DNA from: Kitagawia praeruptora
Lineage: Eukaryota > Streptophyta > Magnoliopsida > Apiales > Apiaceae
Direction: 5' to 3'
DNA: 64,000 bases
NCBI GenBank assembly: GCA_037693485.1
Contig: CM075345.1
Span: 120,488,001 to 120,552,000 of the forward strand
In this document: positions 42,971-55,112 of the stretch, piece by piece
Position numbering within the stretch: the first letter of the stretch is position 1
How the letters are laid out: each line of letters begins with the position of its first letter
Notes under the pieces: generated by a model
Database searches by the model: none
What the model saw: the letters and a program-made list of their open reading frames with translations, nothing else
Told to the model about the DNA's origin: nothing
Made by a program: the position numbers and the translations under genes

Positions 42971-43995
42971 GTTCAGCTTCCTTTGTGTACTTCCCTTATT
43001 TGATTTCATATGGTTACTACAAACTTCTGTATAGATTGTAAAATGATTTTATATATCTAGTTGGGGGAAATCTTCTTAGCTTTGAACAATGAAAAAAATG
43101 GAAAAACAACAGAGTGGCATATAGTGTAATAGAAATCTTATACGGAAAATCTGAAGTACTGACACAATTGCTACAGGTGGCATATAGTGCAACTTTTTTC
43201 CAAAGTGGCTGACATAACAAGAGTGGAAGAAATTGGTAAATCACTTAGATTTGCATAAGGTATCTACGAATTCATTAATCACCCATGAAATAGAGGTGTT
43301 ACCTTCTAGAGACCAGCTTCAAGGCCATAATTTTTAGTAACATCATCTGGAGAACTGATTTCCTCAGTTTTCTCTTTAATTGCTCTCACCTTTGTTAAGT
43401 ACTGATGATTCTATTTTGGGGGTTTGCTTAATTTATTAACACAAGTGGCAAACTTGCAGGTTCTGTTGTTAAGTCGACGGTGCTTGAACAAATTAGTCGA
43501 TAATAATGTATTGTGTGAAAAAGTGATTGTGTTAAACGTATTCTGCAAGCTGATCAGGTTCTAAAGTTGCAAATTTTTCCAGCTTGAAATTTTGTTTTTT
43601 CATGTGATAGCAAAGTTGATCCTTAATAATCTAGTCTCATTCTTGCAAACATCTCTAACATATGTGATTCTCATAATATACTTTTTTATATGATATTAAC
43701 CATTGAGATGGTTAGGACTTAATAGCCTTTATTCTCTTCTCTTTGTGTAATTTCACCACCACAAGTTTTCTCTCATCTATTCACTTAAATATAATTTAAT
43801 AAGAAGTAATGGTTGGTAATATAATTTTAGTTATACATTCAGATTGTCGAGTTCGTGCGTAGTAAATATTATTGCTATAATTTATGCATTCTGTTATAAC
43901 GCTTCTAGGAATTGTTATCTTCTTTCTGATATTTAATACTTGGATTTAGAAGTTCACTTTTCTGCTCACAAACTATCCAATTTCCCTCATTACAG
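42971..43995 (+). other. CACTA-3 intron-like stretch
   Basis: No recognised coding similarity. The minus-strand frame at 43017-43244 is not credible. Confidence 0.4.
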
Positions 43996-44207
43996 GTCTC
44001 TACTCTGTCAAGGAAAAATGTCTGCTTTGTGATGTTTATGGATGAAATCACTCCGCGCACACTTTCTTCAGAAGGGCACAGACCAGACACCATGGGTTTT
44101 ATTGGTTTATGGAAGATTGTAATGGTGAAGAATCTGCCCTACAGTGATATGCATATTGTTGGAAAGATACCAAAATTTCTATCACACCATCTTTTTCCGT
44201 CTGCAAG
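43996..44207 (+). pseudogene. Captured exon of a DUF616 (TOD1/MUCI70-type) gene
   Basis: Between TACAG and AAG|GTAAG the open frame encodes NVCFVMFMDEIT, GLWKIVMVKNLPYSDMH and GKIPKFLSHHLFPSAR. This is the conserved pattern of plant DUF616 proteins, putative hexosyltransferases of the Golgi (MUCI70/TOD1). The exon is intact, but the rest of the gene is missing. Confidence 0.85.
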
Positions 44208-44639
44208 GTAAGAAGAAACAATTAGTGACATGATTGATTTTGTTGCATGCTCTCCTTTGTTTACACCTTTTAAGTTGATTCCACTCTGATGAAAACAATA
44301 TGTTAAATAGATTGAGAAGAAATTGAACTCTGTGGCGAAGGCAGACATTTCCAAGAAGAAGGCAAAGCACACCTAGTTCATTCTACAAGTGTGGTGAATT
44401 CACAAAGCCTTCATCTGTAGACATAGTTATTTGACTGTGACTAGTTGAGCAGATTATGTACTTTGTTTTGCGGATGGGTACTTTGCTCAGTTTAGTTGAT
44501 TTGGTACATCGGATATGCAGTTTATGTAATTTGGATGTTGATGACATTGATTTTTATTTTGACAATGACAATTGAGGAATTCTTGTCTATTTTTTGGATG
44601 AGTTTATTTTGTCAATGATAATTGAGGAATTCTTGTCTA

Positions 44640-45191
44640 TTTTTATTTTGTCAATGCTTACATTAGACATTACTATAGGATGATGTCTAACATAACAATA
44701 TAAATCAATTTTTTTTTTGTAAAAACTGATGTTTATACTTACATTAGACATCAGTATAGGATGATGTCTAAGAGAACAATATAAATCAGTTTTTTCTTAA
44801 AAAAAACTGATGTTTACAAGTACATTAGACATCAGTGTAGGATGATGTCTAAGATAATAATTGACATCACTTTATTTGCTAAAAACATGATGTCTAATAA
44901 CTAAATAGACATCACTTTTAAAAAATGAAAGCGATGTGTATGTGAAAAATCACTTAGTTTATTATATGTTTTCTAGAATATAAGACATGCAAGTTGTTTA
45001 TAAAATTAATTATATGTAACCTATTTTGTAGAACAACCGATGTGTATTGAAGGAAATACCGATGTCTATGTTAGTACAGACATCAGTTTCTGACCGATGT
45101 CTAGAATAGACATCTCCGACCTAGACATCACATGCAAAATAACATAGACATCGGCCAGAAACTGATGTCTATTGACCCTTTTCTTGTAGTG
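44640..45191 (+). repeat. CACTA-3 right subterminal repeats (TTAGACATCAGT)
   Basis: ACATTAGACATCAGTATAGG, GATGTCTAAGA and TAGACATCACT-type words recur many times in both orientations and reach the terminal CTTGTAGTG. Confidence 0.85.
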
Positions 45192-45488
45192 GCTTCATCC
45201 AATGTTGCTGTCAGATGTAGCCTTGTCGTGACTTTGCAACATTTGTCTTCTTGTAACCTTACTGTCAAGAACATGACAGTAACTTTTATTCTTGCTATCT
45301 TCTGGATGTATTCCTTGAGACTTGAAAAAATGTATGAACTTCTCCCAAATCATACAATTATTACATGACAGCAATTATTCGATTACAATGACATACTCTG
45401 GCTGTGACAGTATGTTCAACTTAGTGAAAACTAAGTACAGGGAAATATAGTTAAGTTGTCTCTATGCTATCACCCATAAATCCCAACA
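45192..45488 (-). repeat. Element C 3' LTR, second segment
   Basis: The match to the right LTR continues from GCTTCA(T/G)CCAATGTTG to the end AATCCCAACA. The polypurine tract follows at 45489. Confidence 0.92.
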
Positions 45489-45500
45489 ATCTCCCCCAAT
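45489..45500 (-). other. Element C polypurine tract
   Basis: The minus strand reads TTGGGGGAGAT directly against the LTR end, as in elements A and B. Confidence 0.85.
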
Positions 45501-45708
45501 TTGTTTTTATGGACAATAACAACAAATTTACAATCAAAACGCGATGACAACTTAACTAACATAGATCAGAATAGTTGAAATATCATATCAGAAAAATGTT
45601 AAGAAAAATCTAGAACATGAAACTTATGAATTAACTGCAAATCAATTGCTCCTATTGAATGAGCAAATCAGAGATTAACTTAGCTTGATTTTAGCAGTCT
45701 TTAGTTGT

Positions 45709-48700
45709 TCAGATTTTTTCCTCTCTTCTGAGAGCTTCATTTCTTGCCTTCTTGAGGTCTTCAACTAAAGCTTTTTCTTCTGGTGATCTGGCATCATCTT
45801 CAATGTACCCTTGAATCACTCGAGAAGGAAATACTTCAGCATCTTTTAGATCAAACCAAGTTTCAAAATCATAAGTGTATGTTCTGAACTTCAGAATTCC
45901 TTGGATGATCTTGAATCTCCTTCCAGGAAAAGCATTCAGAGATTCTCTTCTCTTTCTATCTAGCTTTGGATCTTCATCTCTCATTTGATCAAATATAACC
46001 TCTAGTTCCTATGCAACTAGCATTTCGAGCTTATGAACTGATCCAACAACTTTCCAGTAGAGATCCTTCAGTATACTGGTCCTCAGTTTGTGAAAACTAT
46101 CAACATAGATTTCTTGCTTATCATCCTTGATTCTCAGAGGATTATCCAGTACACAGGGCTGATAACCTGCTTCCTCACTGAATAACTTGTTGATTTTCTT
46201 GTGGCTTTCCTTAAGTAGAGCTTCTAGGTCTTCAGCACTTTGTTTTGCAGGTTTGGTAGGTTTGGTAGGTTGGGATGATTTAGCTCTAGCAGCCTAAAAA
46301 GCTTGTTCTGCTTCATATTCAGCCATGCCAGCCTTTGTAAAAGGACGATGTGCTTCTGTAAGGCTCACATCAGGCATTGGTTCCCCATCAGAACTAACTT
46401 CCAGGTCTGCATTATCATGTGCTCTCCAATCACCATACTTCTCATAAAATTCAGCATATCTTTTAGCATAGTATTCTTTGACATGCTCTAAGATACTGCT
46501 GGAAACATCTTGGTATGTTTCCATGAGAGTGATCATCCTTTCTAGAACGAAGAAATCAATTCTTCTCCTTACCTTTACCGTTTTACATGAAAGATCACGA
46601 ATGCCTACCACATGTGAAACTATCTCCATAGTGAAATCTGGTTCTACAATTATACATGTAGTTCCACAGTCCTTGAGATCATACTTGCGTACGTTGTTAT
46701 TGACTGGGTCCAGTTCCACTGAGATAGATGTAATGCTCCCATCTATTGAGTTTTACAACAGTTCAAAACTATTTACTTTTCTCTTGTCAATGGGCTTCTC
46801 TGTCAAAACTGCTCCATGCTTCTTTTTCCTTGCTGATGAAACTGTCTTCCCTTTTATCTTGGTTGTACGATAGGCTTGTGCTCTTGTCTTTCTTCTGTTA
46901 GATGTGAAGTTCTTAACAAGCTTTCGTACTTTGACAGTTTCTTCAAGTTGACTCTTGACAACATCTTTCATGACAGCATCTTTGACAGCTTCTTCTGTTT
47001 GGCTCTTGACAGCATCTTTCACTTGGGTGTCTCCAGCCATTTTGACAGTATCCTTGTTGACAATATATTTCTCCAGATCAAAACATTCAAGTACAAGTCT
47101 CAAGATACTTGCCTCCAAGGCTTCAAGAATTTCTAACTCCCCTTCATCATTGACAACATCTTTCTTTTCAGTACTGGGAGTTTCTTGCTCTTCTTGGGTA
47201 CCATCCATCTGAGTTTGTGTAGCAACATTCTCAAAGGCTTCTCTTCTAGAACTCCTGATTTCTCCAGGTCCACCACTTCCTCCAATGTCATCCTCATCAT
47301 CATCCAAAGTATCATCATAGGTGTAGCTTCCTCCTATCTTGGCATTAGCATCAGAGATCAGCTTATTTATGATTGAGCTAATTTCATCATCTCTTTTTGC
47401 TAATAGCCTATGAATATTCTTGACAGCTTTAACCTTGTCACTGGTGATACTGGAATTGAGAATTTTCTTCAGCACTGTCATGATTGTTTCAGTGCTTAGT
47501 CCTGAAACTTTATCCAATGGTAAGAAATCCAACCTTCTTGATGCTGTCTTTGTGATCCTTCTGAAATACACACCATAAGGATTTTGAATCACCTCAGGGA
47601 GTTTGTCTTTAACCATCCTTTTAATTTGTGCTATCAGACTATCATTGAAGGTTGTTGAGTTTCTGACTACCAATGTTCCAAGGACTTAGAGTACTCTAGC
47701 ATGCAGACTTTGTAAAAGTTGCATTGTGATGAATGTGGTTAAACGGTTCTTCAGATAAACTTGAACAGCCCATCTTCTTTCCATCTTTATTCTTACAGAG
47801 ATACTTATTACTTTGCTCTTCAATGTTGATGCCAATTTTGTAAAAGCTCCCCCTGCTTCACTAATTGATTCATCCACCAACTTACTGAAATCTTCATCTT
47901 TGTTGTTCAAAGTACTCTCCATGTGGTCAACCATCATCAATTCTGCATCTTCAAGGGCATATTCACTTCCATCTGACCAAGTAGTTCCAGTAGATATGTT
48001 CCATCTGACCAAAGTTTCTTTCTTCTCCCTCTTGCTCCCCCTCCTTCCATCTCCATCTTCTTCCACAACTTGCTACCCCTCACTTCTTGGCTCCCTTTCA
48101 CCTGTAGCTCCACCTTGTTTCTCCTTCTCTACTAGGGTTGCTTCATTCTAATCTACCACTTTCTCTCCACCCTTATGCTGATATACCACTTTCTCCCCCT
48201 TAGTTGAGTTGGCAGCACCAAGGATAGCAGAGAATGATAGAAGAGTCTGTTGAATCTCAGTAAAACTAGTAGCTACCATAGTGGACAGAGCATCAAGTTT
48301 AGCTTCCATAGATGCACATCTGCCCTCAAGGGATTCCAACCTTGATTCAGCTTGTTTAGAAGGACCACCAGTTCTCAATCTTTTTGATGGCAAAGAAAGG
48401 GACTGGGGCAAGGAGGCTATAGGGTTTCTCACACTCTCATTGTTTTTTTGAGTGATCTCATCACTCCTCATAGAATGACTTTCAAGGCCTAGTGCCTTTG
48501 TGTGTGGGGTTCCCTCAATTTCACTCTGGACATACTCAAGTCCCTCACCTTTTGCCAGCTCGTTTGGCTGCCTCTCATTTTTATGCTCACCTCTCTTTTC
48601 TTTTATCTCTCTTTTTCTTTTCACTCCCTCACTCATCCTAGATGCATGGGTATGAGAGTACTTGCATGCATTTTAGTTGAAGAAGTAGAAAGTTTAGATT

Positions 48701-50502
48701 GCACCTTCAAAGCAGAGATAGTCATTTGATCATCATAAGAAGCATCTTCAACAATTACTGTATCATGATCAAGCTGTGTAGAGGTGACATCATCTTTACC
48801 CAAAATGTTACTGTCCACAGGTGGGTTGACAGCAACTTTTGTGGTGTCTTTGACAGCAGCGGAGGCTATGACAGCAACTTCCTGAAGGTCAGTTGCTCTT
48901 TGGAGTTCGACCAAGATGTTGGCTATTTCATTTTCTGGCAGAGTACAATCTTAATCTAGCTCAGTGTTTGAGGGAGTGGTATCCATTTCACTTTGAGAAA
49001 TGGGTTCTTGTGGACCACTTAATGGGGGCTCATCCATGACTTGAGATGGATGATCAAAACCTGAAGGGTTTGGACTGTCCCCTTCTCTAGGTTGTTGAGA
49101 AGAAATAATTGATAGATTAGAGAATAAAGAAGATGATGGTATAGAAGAGATTTTTGACTGTTCCACAGGGGTAACTTGTGGAACATCAAGAGTAGAATTT
49201 TCATGACCCTCACCGTGCCCTAATTCTGAGTGCATTTCTGCAAGTGTAGGCTCCTCATGAGTGAGTACATGAGGTTGTGCTGACTCTTTACAGGATGCCT
49301 TGGGAGACAGGCCAGTTTCAATAGATACTTCTTGTTGAGAAGAAGCACTTAGGGATGTGTTTGATTCCCTTTTATCCTTCACAACCTTTTGTGAGACTGT
49401 GGGGTGGCTGACAGTGGCTTTGCCCCTATTAGCTCTCTTCTTCTTAGGCTCAAGAGGAATCACTGTGGGTTCACTTTTACTAACATCCTTATTTGCTGCA
49501 TCATGTGCAGTTTCTCCCTCAACATTCTCAGAGCTACTACCAACACCAGTTTCCAAGGGTCTTTTCTTGGATTCTTGCAGAGTTGTTTTTGTGGTCTAGA
49601 TGATTTGATAGGAATGTATTGTGTAGAATATGGGTTAACTGAATTTGGGTCTAATTCAGCTTCATTCTCAAGGGAGAAGATAACATACCCGGAGGGTAGT
49701 GCAAAATCAAGATTAGGCTCTTGATCAGCCATGTGCTTGGTGAAACAAAGTGGAATATGTGAATTTAAATCTTGTGAATTGAGTGATGTGTGTGTATTTC
49801 TTTTCAAAACATTGCATTCTATAGTGAGAGATGCATTATCATCAATACCACATAATGAATTCAAACACATTGTAAGAAAGCGAGGATAGACATGTACCTT
49901 CCTGCTTAGAGCTGACTTGAGTTGGCTCATAAACAACTTTTCTACATCCACTTTGTATCCATGGACAAGAGAGTGAGTGAGCTTCTTGATATAGGAGGGA
50001 ATTCCATTCCAGCCAGTGGTTTTGGTTGAGAAAACCTTCACCATGACATCAAAAACCATGCTCCATTCTTTCCTCAAATGCTTTCTGTCCATTTCACCAG
50101 TCGAGTACCATTTTGTTGTACCCTCTTCAAGAACAGGACCATAATACCCAATTTTGAAGAAAAACTTCTTTAGGGTTTCATCACTTGCAAGTTCCTTGTA
50201 TGATTCTTTAGTTTGCAATCCAGTTCCTAAAGCTTCGTTGATGCCTTTTATTGTGAGAGTGCGGGTAACTCCTTTGATTGAGCAATTTATAGTGTCATTA
50301 CATGCACCTCCTGGAACATGGGCAGTGTTCCAGAATTCTTCAAGTCTTTCTAGGTCTAAAGATTGTGTAGATGTTATAGCATGACCCAGATAGGACTTGT
50401 TGATAAAGGATACGAGTCCTTTAAAACCTTCACCAGCATCTCCAGCAGTGAGAATACCAGCAAAGTTTGTTTGAGAAGAGGATTGTTTGGGTGCATTTCT
50501 TG
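45709..50502 (-). pseudogene. Element C aORF, broken by frameshifts and stops
   Basis: The N-terminal block is clear on the minus strand: ILTAGDAGEGFKGLVSFINK, LEEFWNTA and HVYPRFLTMCLNSL match the EQFWSTA and PRF blocks of element A. The expected ATG near 50500 is out of frame by one base (ATGCACCC, where ATGGCACCC would fit). Frame changes lie near 49500 and 48640, and in-frame stops end segments at 48148, 47686, 46753 and 46294. Segments are S/T/P-rich, then coiled-coil-like (about 48190-48350), and charged at the C-terminus (stop 45709). TGACAGCA/TGACAGTA-type motifs are frequent in the coding sequence. Confidence 0.75.
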
Positions 50503-51220
50503 CTTTGAGCTTTGGAGAGAGATTTTTGCTTTTGAGAGAGAGAGGTTCTGTTGAGAGTTAAGTGTTTGTGTGTTTGACAGTTGCTTACATGAAAATAGCA
50601 AATGTTTTACTGAGAAAATGGGAAAGTAGCAATGTCTTAGCCCATTAATCAGTCACGTGGTGTCATGGGTAGTTACTTTTTAGTGGTTGTAAATCGTGGA
50701 GGTAAAATCCCAATTAATTCGGTCCAATAATCTTGACAGTAACCTGTGCGCTGTAACAAATTCATTAGTAATTTTGAGAGGATGACAACAGGTTTTGCTT
50801 GACAGTAACATCGTCGCAAGAACATACTGTCATCATTAAGCAATTTATACAATTTCCTTTAAATTTCATGACAGAGACTTTTTCCATTGTGTCGTCTAAG
50901 AAACTTGCTATCAAGGCACATCGTGACAGCATCTTCACTTATTGATAGCAACTTAAGTGGAAATAATTTGTGTCATGAATTTTAATCGACTTTGCCTATT
51001 GCTTAAGCGAAAATTACCGATTAGCATTTTAATCGATTTAAGCACGTATTTGTTAGTTTAGCACACATCCATACACACAAACAAGCAAACAGATAACCAT
51101 TCACAGATAGTTGAGAGTAAAAGGGAAGAACAACATGCAAAACACTGGGAAGGTGAAACGATGAACTTTTATTAAAAAAAAACTTAAAAACAATACATAA
51201 TAGTTCTTAAGAACTAAACA
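50503..51220 (-). promoter_or_regulatory. Element C aORF leader and upstream motif cluster
   Basis: The minus-strand leader is CT-rich (ACCTCTCTCTCTC near 50545). A CACGTG G-box lies at 50654-50659. Family-C motifs TTGACAGTAAC(A/C) occur near 50735 and 50802, and further TGACAG words near 50828, 50870 and 50924. I see no strong TATA box. The plan matches those of elements A and B. Confidence 0.5.
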
Positions 51221-51441
51221 TCATTTCTTATTAAGCTCATCAAGAGCTTCTACCAGCAGCTGTTCGACAACTTTCTCGATTTCCTTCTCCTCAGTGATCC
51301 CTTTTGCATCCAGAAAGCTTGAAGCTTATCAAAGAACGGATCAAGGGGATGCTCAGCAACAGCCACCTCCTGTGGCTTTGGCACACCTTCTGCACTTGGC
51401 GCTTTAGATGTAGACATTTCCTCAGCCTTCCTCTTACTCAT
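51221..51441 (-). pseudogene. Small extra ORF in element C with its own TATA box (frameshifted)
   Basis: ATG 51441 opens MSKRKAEEMSTSKAPSAEGV and then a helical region. The frame is lost near 51315 but resumes one base away as KGITEEKEIEKVVEQLLVEA and ends with NKK at a TGA (51221-51223). That gives about 73 residues. A TATA box lies upstream. It resembles nothing I know. It sits between pol and the aORF, and elements A and B have no equivalent. Confidence 0.5.
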
Positions 51442-51494
51442 CTTCTCTAAAGTTCTTAGTGTGTTGAGTGAGAACTAAGGGTTTGGCCACGGTC

Positions 51495-51503
51495 TTATTT
51501 ATA
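51495..51503 (-). promoter_or_regulatory. TATA box of the small ORF in element C
   Basis: The minus strand reads TTATAAATAAGACC. The start codon lies about 55 nt downstream, leaving a leader of about 25-30 nt. Confidence 0.6.
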
Positions 51504-51829
51504 ACACATTAAGTGACTCTACAGCTTCCAACTGCCTCTTTTTAATGAAGTAATTAAACTTTTAAATTAAAAAGACTGACAAATACCCGGGGTCATTTCA
51601 AATGACACGAATACTTATCACTAGCACGCGTACGAAATAAGTTAATGTCACGTGACTACTCATTGCATAAATTAAAACAGGCATGTGATTTGAATTTAGC
51701 ATATTTATAGCAAACATGCTGTCAAATAAACAAGTAGCACATAAGACAATAACTTCTCATGACAGTAACATTGAAAGCTACGATCATAAGCTGCAATTTA
51801 ACCACATTGAAAATGTAAAAACTAGTACG
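51504..51829 (-). other. Element C spacer after pol
   Basis: No gene. Two TGACAG-type motifs lie near 51718 and 51759. Confidence 0.5.
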
Positions 51830-54800
51830 TTAACATACAAGATTTAGCATTCCCAATTCACTTACCAACCTGTTGAAGGTTGCTTCATCGAGTGGCTTCG
51901 TAAAAATATCTGCAAGTTGCTTTTCTGTTGGAACATAAATCAGCTTCACAGTTCCCTTTCTCAACATGCTCTCTTAGGAAATGATGTCTGATATCAATGT
52001 GCTTTGTCCTGGAGTGTTGAACTGGATTATCTGAGATGGCTATGGCACTAGTGTTATCACAATAAATAGGGATATTGGACGACTCTAAACCATAATCCAT
52101 TAGCTGATTTTTCATCCAAAGAATTTGAGCACAGCAACTTCCAGCTGCAATGTATTCAGCTTCTGCAGTTGAAGTAGATACATAATGCTGCTTCTTGCTA
52201 AACCATGACACTAATCTTCCACCAACGACTTGACAGCTTCCTGTTGTGCTTTTCCTGTCAATCTTGCATCCAGCATAGTCTGAATCCGAATACCCAATCA
52301 AGTGAAATCCAGTATCTTTATGATACCAAAGACCTAAGTTTGGAGTGCCTTTGAGATATCTAAAGATTCTCTTTATTGCTATTAAGTGTGATTTTTTTGG
52401 ATCAGCTTGAAACCTTGCACAGAGACATATAGAAAACATAATGTCTGGTCTGATAGCAGTTAGGTATAGCAACGATCCCACCATGCCTCTGTAGGTACTA
52501 GAATCCACTTTCTTCCCTTTAGGATCCAAATCCAGTTTGGTTATAGTAGAGATAGGTGTCTTGGCAGGTGATGCATCTTCCATGTTGAACTTTTTGAGAA
52601 GTTCTTTGACATATTTCGATTGGCTTATGAAGATTCCATCATCCTTTTGATGAATTTGTAGACCTAGGAAAAATGACAGTTCTCCCATCATGCTCATCTC
52701 ATATTTGCTCTTCATAAGAGATGAAAACTTTTCACACAGCTTCTCATTTGTAGAACCAAAGATTATGTCATCAACATAAATCTGAACCAGAATGATGTCC
52801 CTGCCATGGTGCTTGTAGAACAGTGTCTTATCCACCACACCTCTTGTGAATTGATTCTCAATGAGAAAAGTAGAAAGACTTTCATACCAAGCTCTGGGGG
52901 CTTGCTTCAATCCATAGAGTACTTTGAACAGCTTGTAGACAAAGTCATACAACTCAGCATCCTCAAATCCAGGTGGCTGTTCAACATACACTTCTTCTTC
53001 TAATTCTCCATTAAGAAAGACACTTTTGACATCCATTTGGAACACCTTGAAGTTACAGTGTGCGGCATAGGCTAAGAATATCCGAATAACTTCAAGTCTG
53101 GCAACAGGTGCAAATGTTTCATCATACTCAATCCCTTCTTGTTGATAGTAACCTTTAGCTACTAGCCTTGCTTTGTTTCTCGTCATATTTCTACTTTCAT
53201 TCAACTTGTTTCTGAAAACCCACTTTGTGTCAACGACTGACTTCCCTTTAGGTCTAGAAACCAGCTTCCATACATTGTTTCTCTCAAATTGGTTGAGCTC
53301 TTCTTGCATGGCTATCACCCAATCTGAATCCAACAATGCTTCATCAATTGACTTTGGCTCAGTTTGAGATAGAAAACATGAGAAAATGCTGTCAGCAGAA
53401 ACATTTCTCCTTGTCCTTATACCAGTAGTGGGATCACCAATGATTAGATTGCTAGTGTGATCTCTATTCCACTTAGTGGTTCTTGGCAAGCTTCTTTCTT
53501 GATCTGCTTGATCATTTCCTCTTTGAGGGGTTGATTCTCCACCATTGATGTTTTCTCCTTCATGTTCTTCAACATCTCCAGAATCATTCTCATTCTGATG
53601 ATTAGCTGATATAGTTTGAGATTGAGCTGGAGTTTGAGTAACATCCTTGGTGTTGACAGCATTTATTTCAAACTTAATGTCCTGAGTACAAGTAGGTTCA
53701 TCAGCAACAATTTCTTCTTCTTCCAAATACCCTTGATTTTCAAATCTAAGAGGCTCCATTTGACCATCCTCTTGCAATCATGGGAACTTGGTTTCATCAA
53801 ATGTGACCTTTACACTTTCTTCAATGACTTTGTGATCAATGACATAGACTCTGTAGGCAGTCCTTTCCAATCTATATCCCATGAAAATGCCTTCATAAGC
53901 TTTAACATCAAACTTTCCTTTCCTTTCATGGTTGTCAATCATCATGAAACATTTACTCCCAAATACATGAAAATATTTGATAGTAGGTTTCTTTCCTGTT
54001 AACAGATAGTAAGGAGTGTTTCCATGAGTCTTGTTGATCAAGGTTCTGTTCTGTGTGTAGTAAGCTGTGTTAATAGCTTCTGCCCAGAAATATGTTGGTA
54101 ATTTAGAATTATTCAACATAGTTCTCGCAGCTTCAATGAGAGTTCTGTTCTTCCTTTCTACAACTCCATTTTGTTGTGGTGTCCTGGCAGTGGAGAATTG
54201 TTGGACAATGCCTTCTTCCTTGCAGAAGTTTCCTAATGTGGCATTTCTGAACTCAGTACCATTGTCACTCCTCAGATATTAAACTTGAGCATTAGGGGTT
54301 CTTTCAAGAACTCTTATATGATCAATGATTTCTTGAGCAGCTTCATCCTTTGTCTCTAAAAACTTCACCCAAGTGTACCTTGAGTAGTCATCCACCATTA
54401 CCAGGGCATATCTCTTTCTTGCAAGAGATTGAACATTTACTGGACCAAACAAATCCAGATGAATTAATTTGAATGGCTCAGTGTTGGTATTCACTTGCTT
54501 TGACTTATGCACAGATCTTTTCAATTTACCCATTTGACAATCCTCATATAGTCCTTCTTGACAGAATTCCTGTTGAGGTAGTCCTCTCACCAAATCTTTC
54601 TTCATTAGAATGTTCATATTCTTGAAATTGAGATGTGAGAGCTTCTTGTGCCAAAGCATGCTTTCACCAACTGATGCTTTACTGTAAAAACAGTAAGCCT
54701 TGTCTTTCTTGACATAATTTAAGTCTGCAACAAACAAGCTTCCTTTCCTGACTCCTTTCAAAGAGAGGCTTCCATCCTTCTTGTGATAGATATTACAAAC

Positions 54801-55112
54801 CATCATATCAAAATCAACCTTAAATCCCCTGTCACTGAACTGGCTGACACTGAGTAGGTTGTGCTTCAATCCATCAACAAGAGCAATATCTTCAATGACA
54901 ACATTTCCAATTTCCAAACAACCATATCCCACAGTGTAACCTTTGTTGTTGTCTCCAAAAGTTATGATTGGGTCGGCTTTCTCCACAAAATGTGATAGCA
55001 GGGCTATATCACCAGTCATGTGCCTAGAGCATCCACTGTCGATGATCCACATGACCTGCTTCTGCTTCTTGCCCTGCAAAACAGATGATTTTAATTTGCA
55101 TCTGGTACCCAA
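51830..55112 (-). pseudogene. Element C pol: protease, integrase, reverse transcriptase, RNase H
   Basis: The protease keeps the catalytic WIIDSGCSRHMTGD (near 55016-55051). Integrase has LWHKKLSHLNF, LDLFGPVN, RSDNGTEF and QQNGVVERKNRT. RT has VDDIIFGS (near 52763-52786), and RNase H has SDYAGCKIDRKS and STAEAEY. In-frame stops lie at 54279-54281 (TAA) and 53778-53780 (TGA). A frame change near 51960 precedes the last QLADIFTKPLDE block, whose stop is at 51830. Pol is offset by one frame from gag, as in element B. Confidence 0.9.

Larger units (their letters stand above)
37442..45191 (+). mobile_element. CACTA-3: non-autonomous CACTA transposon carrying gene fragments
   Basis: It starts CACTACAAGAAAACAGTCA and ends CCTTTTCTTGTAGTG. 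The 3-bp duplication GCT is at 37439-37441 and 45192-45194, and the right LTR of C gives the empty site. Subterminal zones repeat TAGACATCA(G/C)T. No transposase ORF is visible. The interior holds a small Mutator-like element, a copy of repeat R, a CT-rich leader-like stretch, and exons of succinyl-CoA ligase alpha and a DUF616 protein plus unassigned exons, all on the + strand. Confidence 0.93.

Noticed and set aside
8191..45191. A CACTA transposase gene in any of the three CACTA elements
   Set aside because: No long frame with TNP2- or TNPA-like sequence was found. The recognised frames are captured host exons or other transposon pieces.
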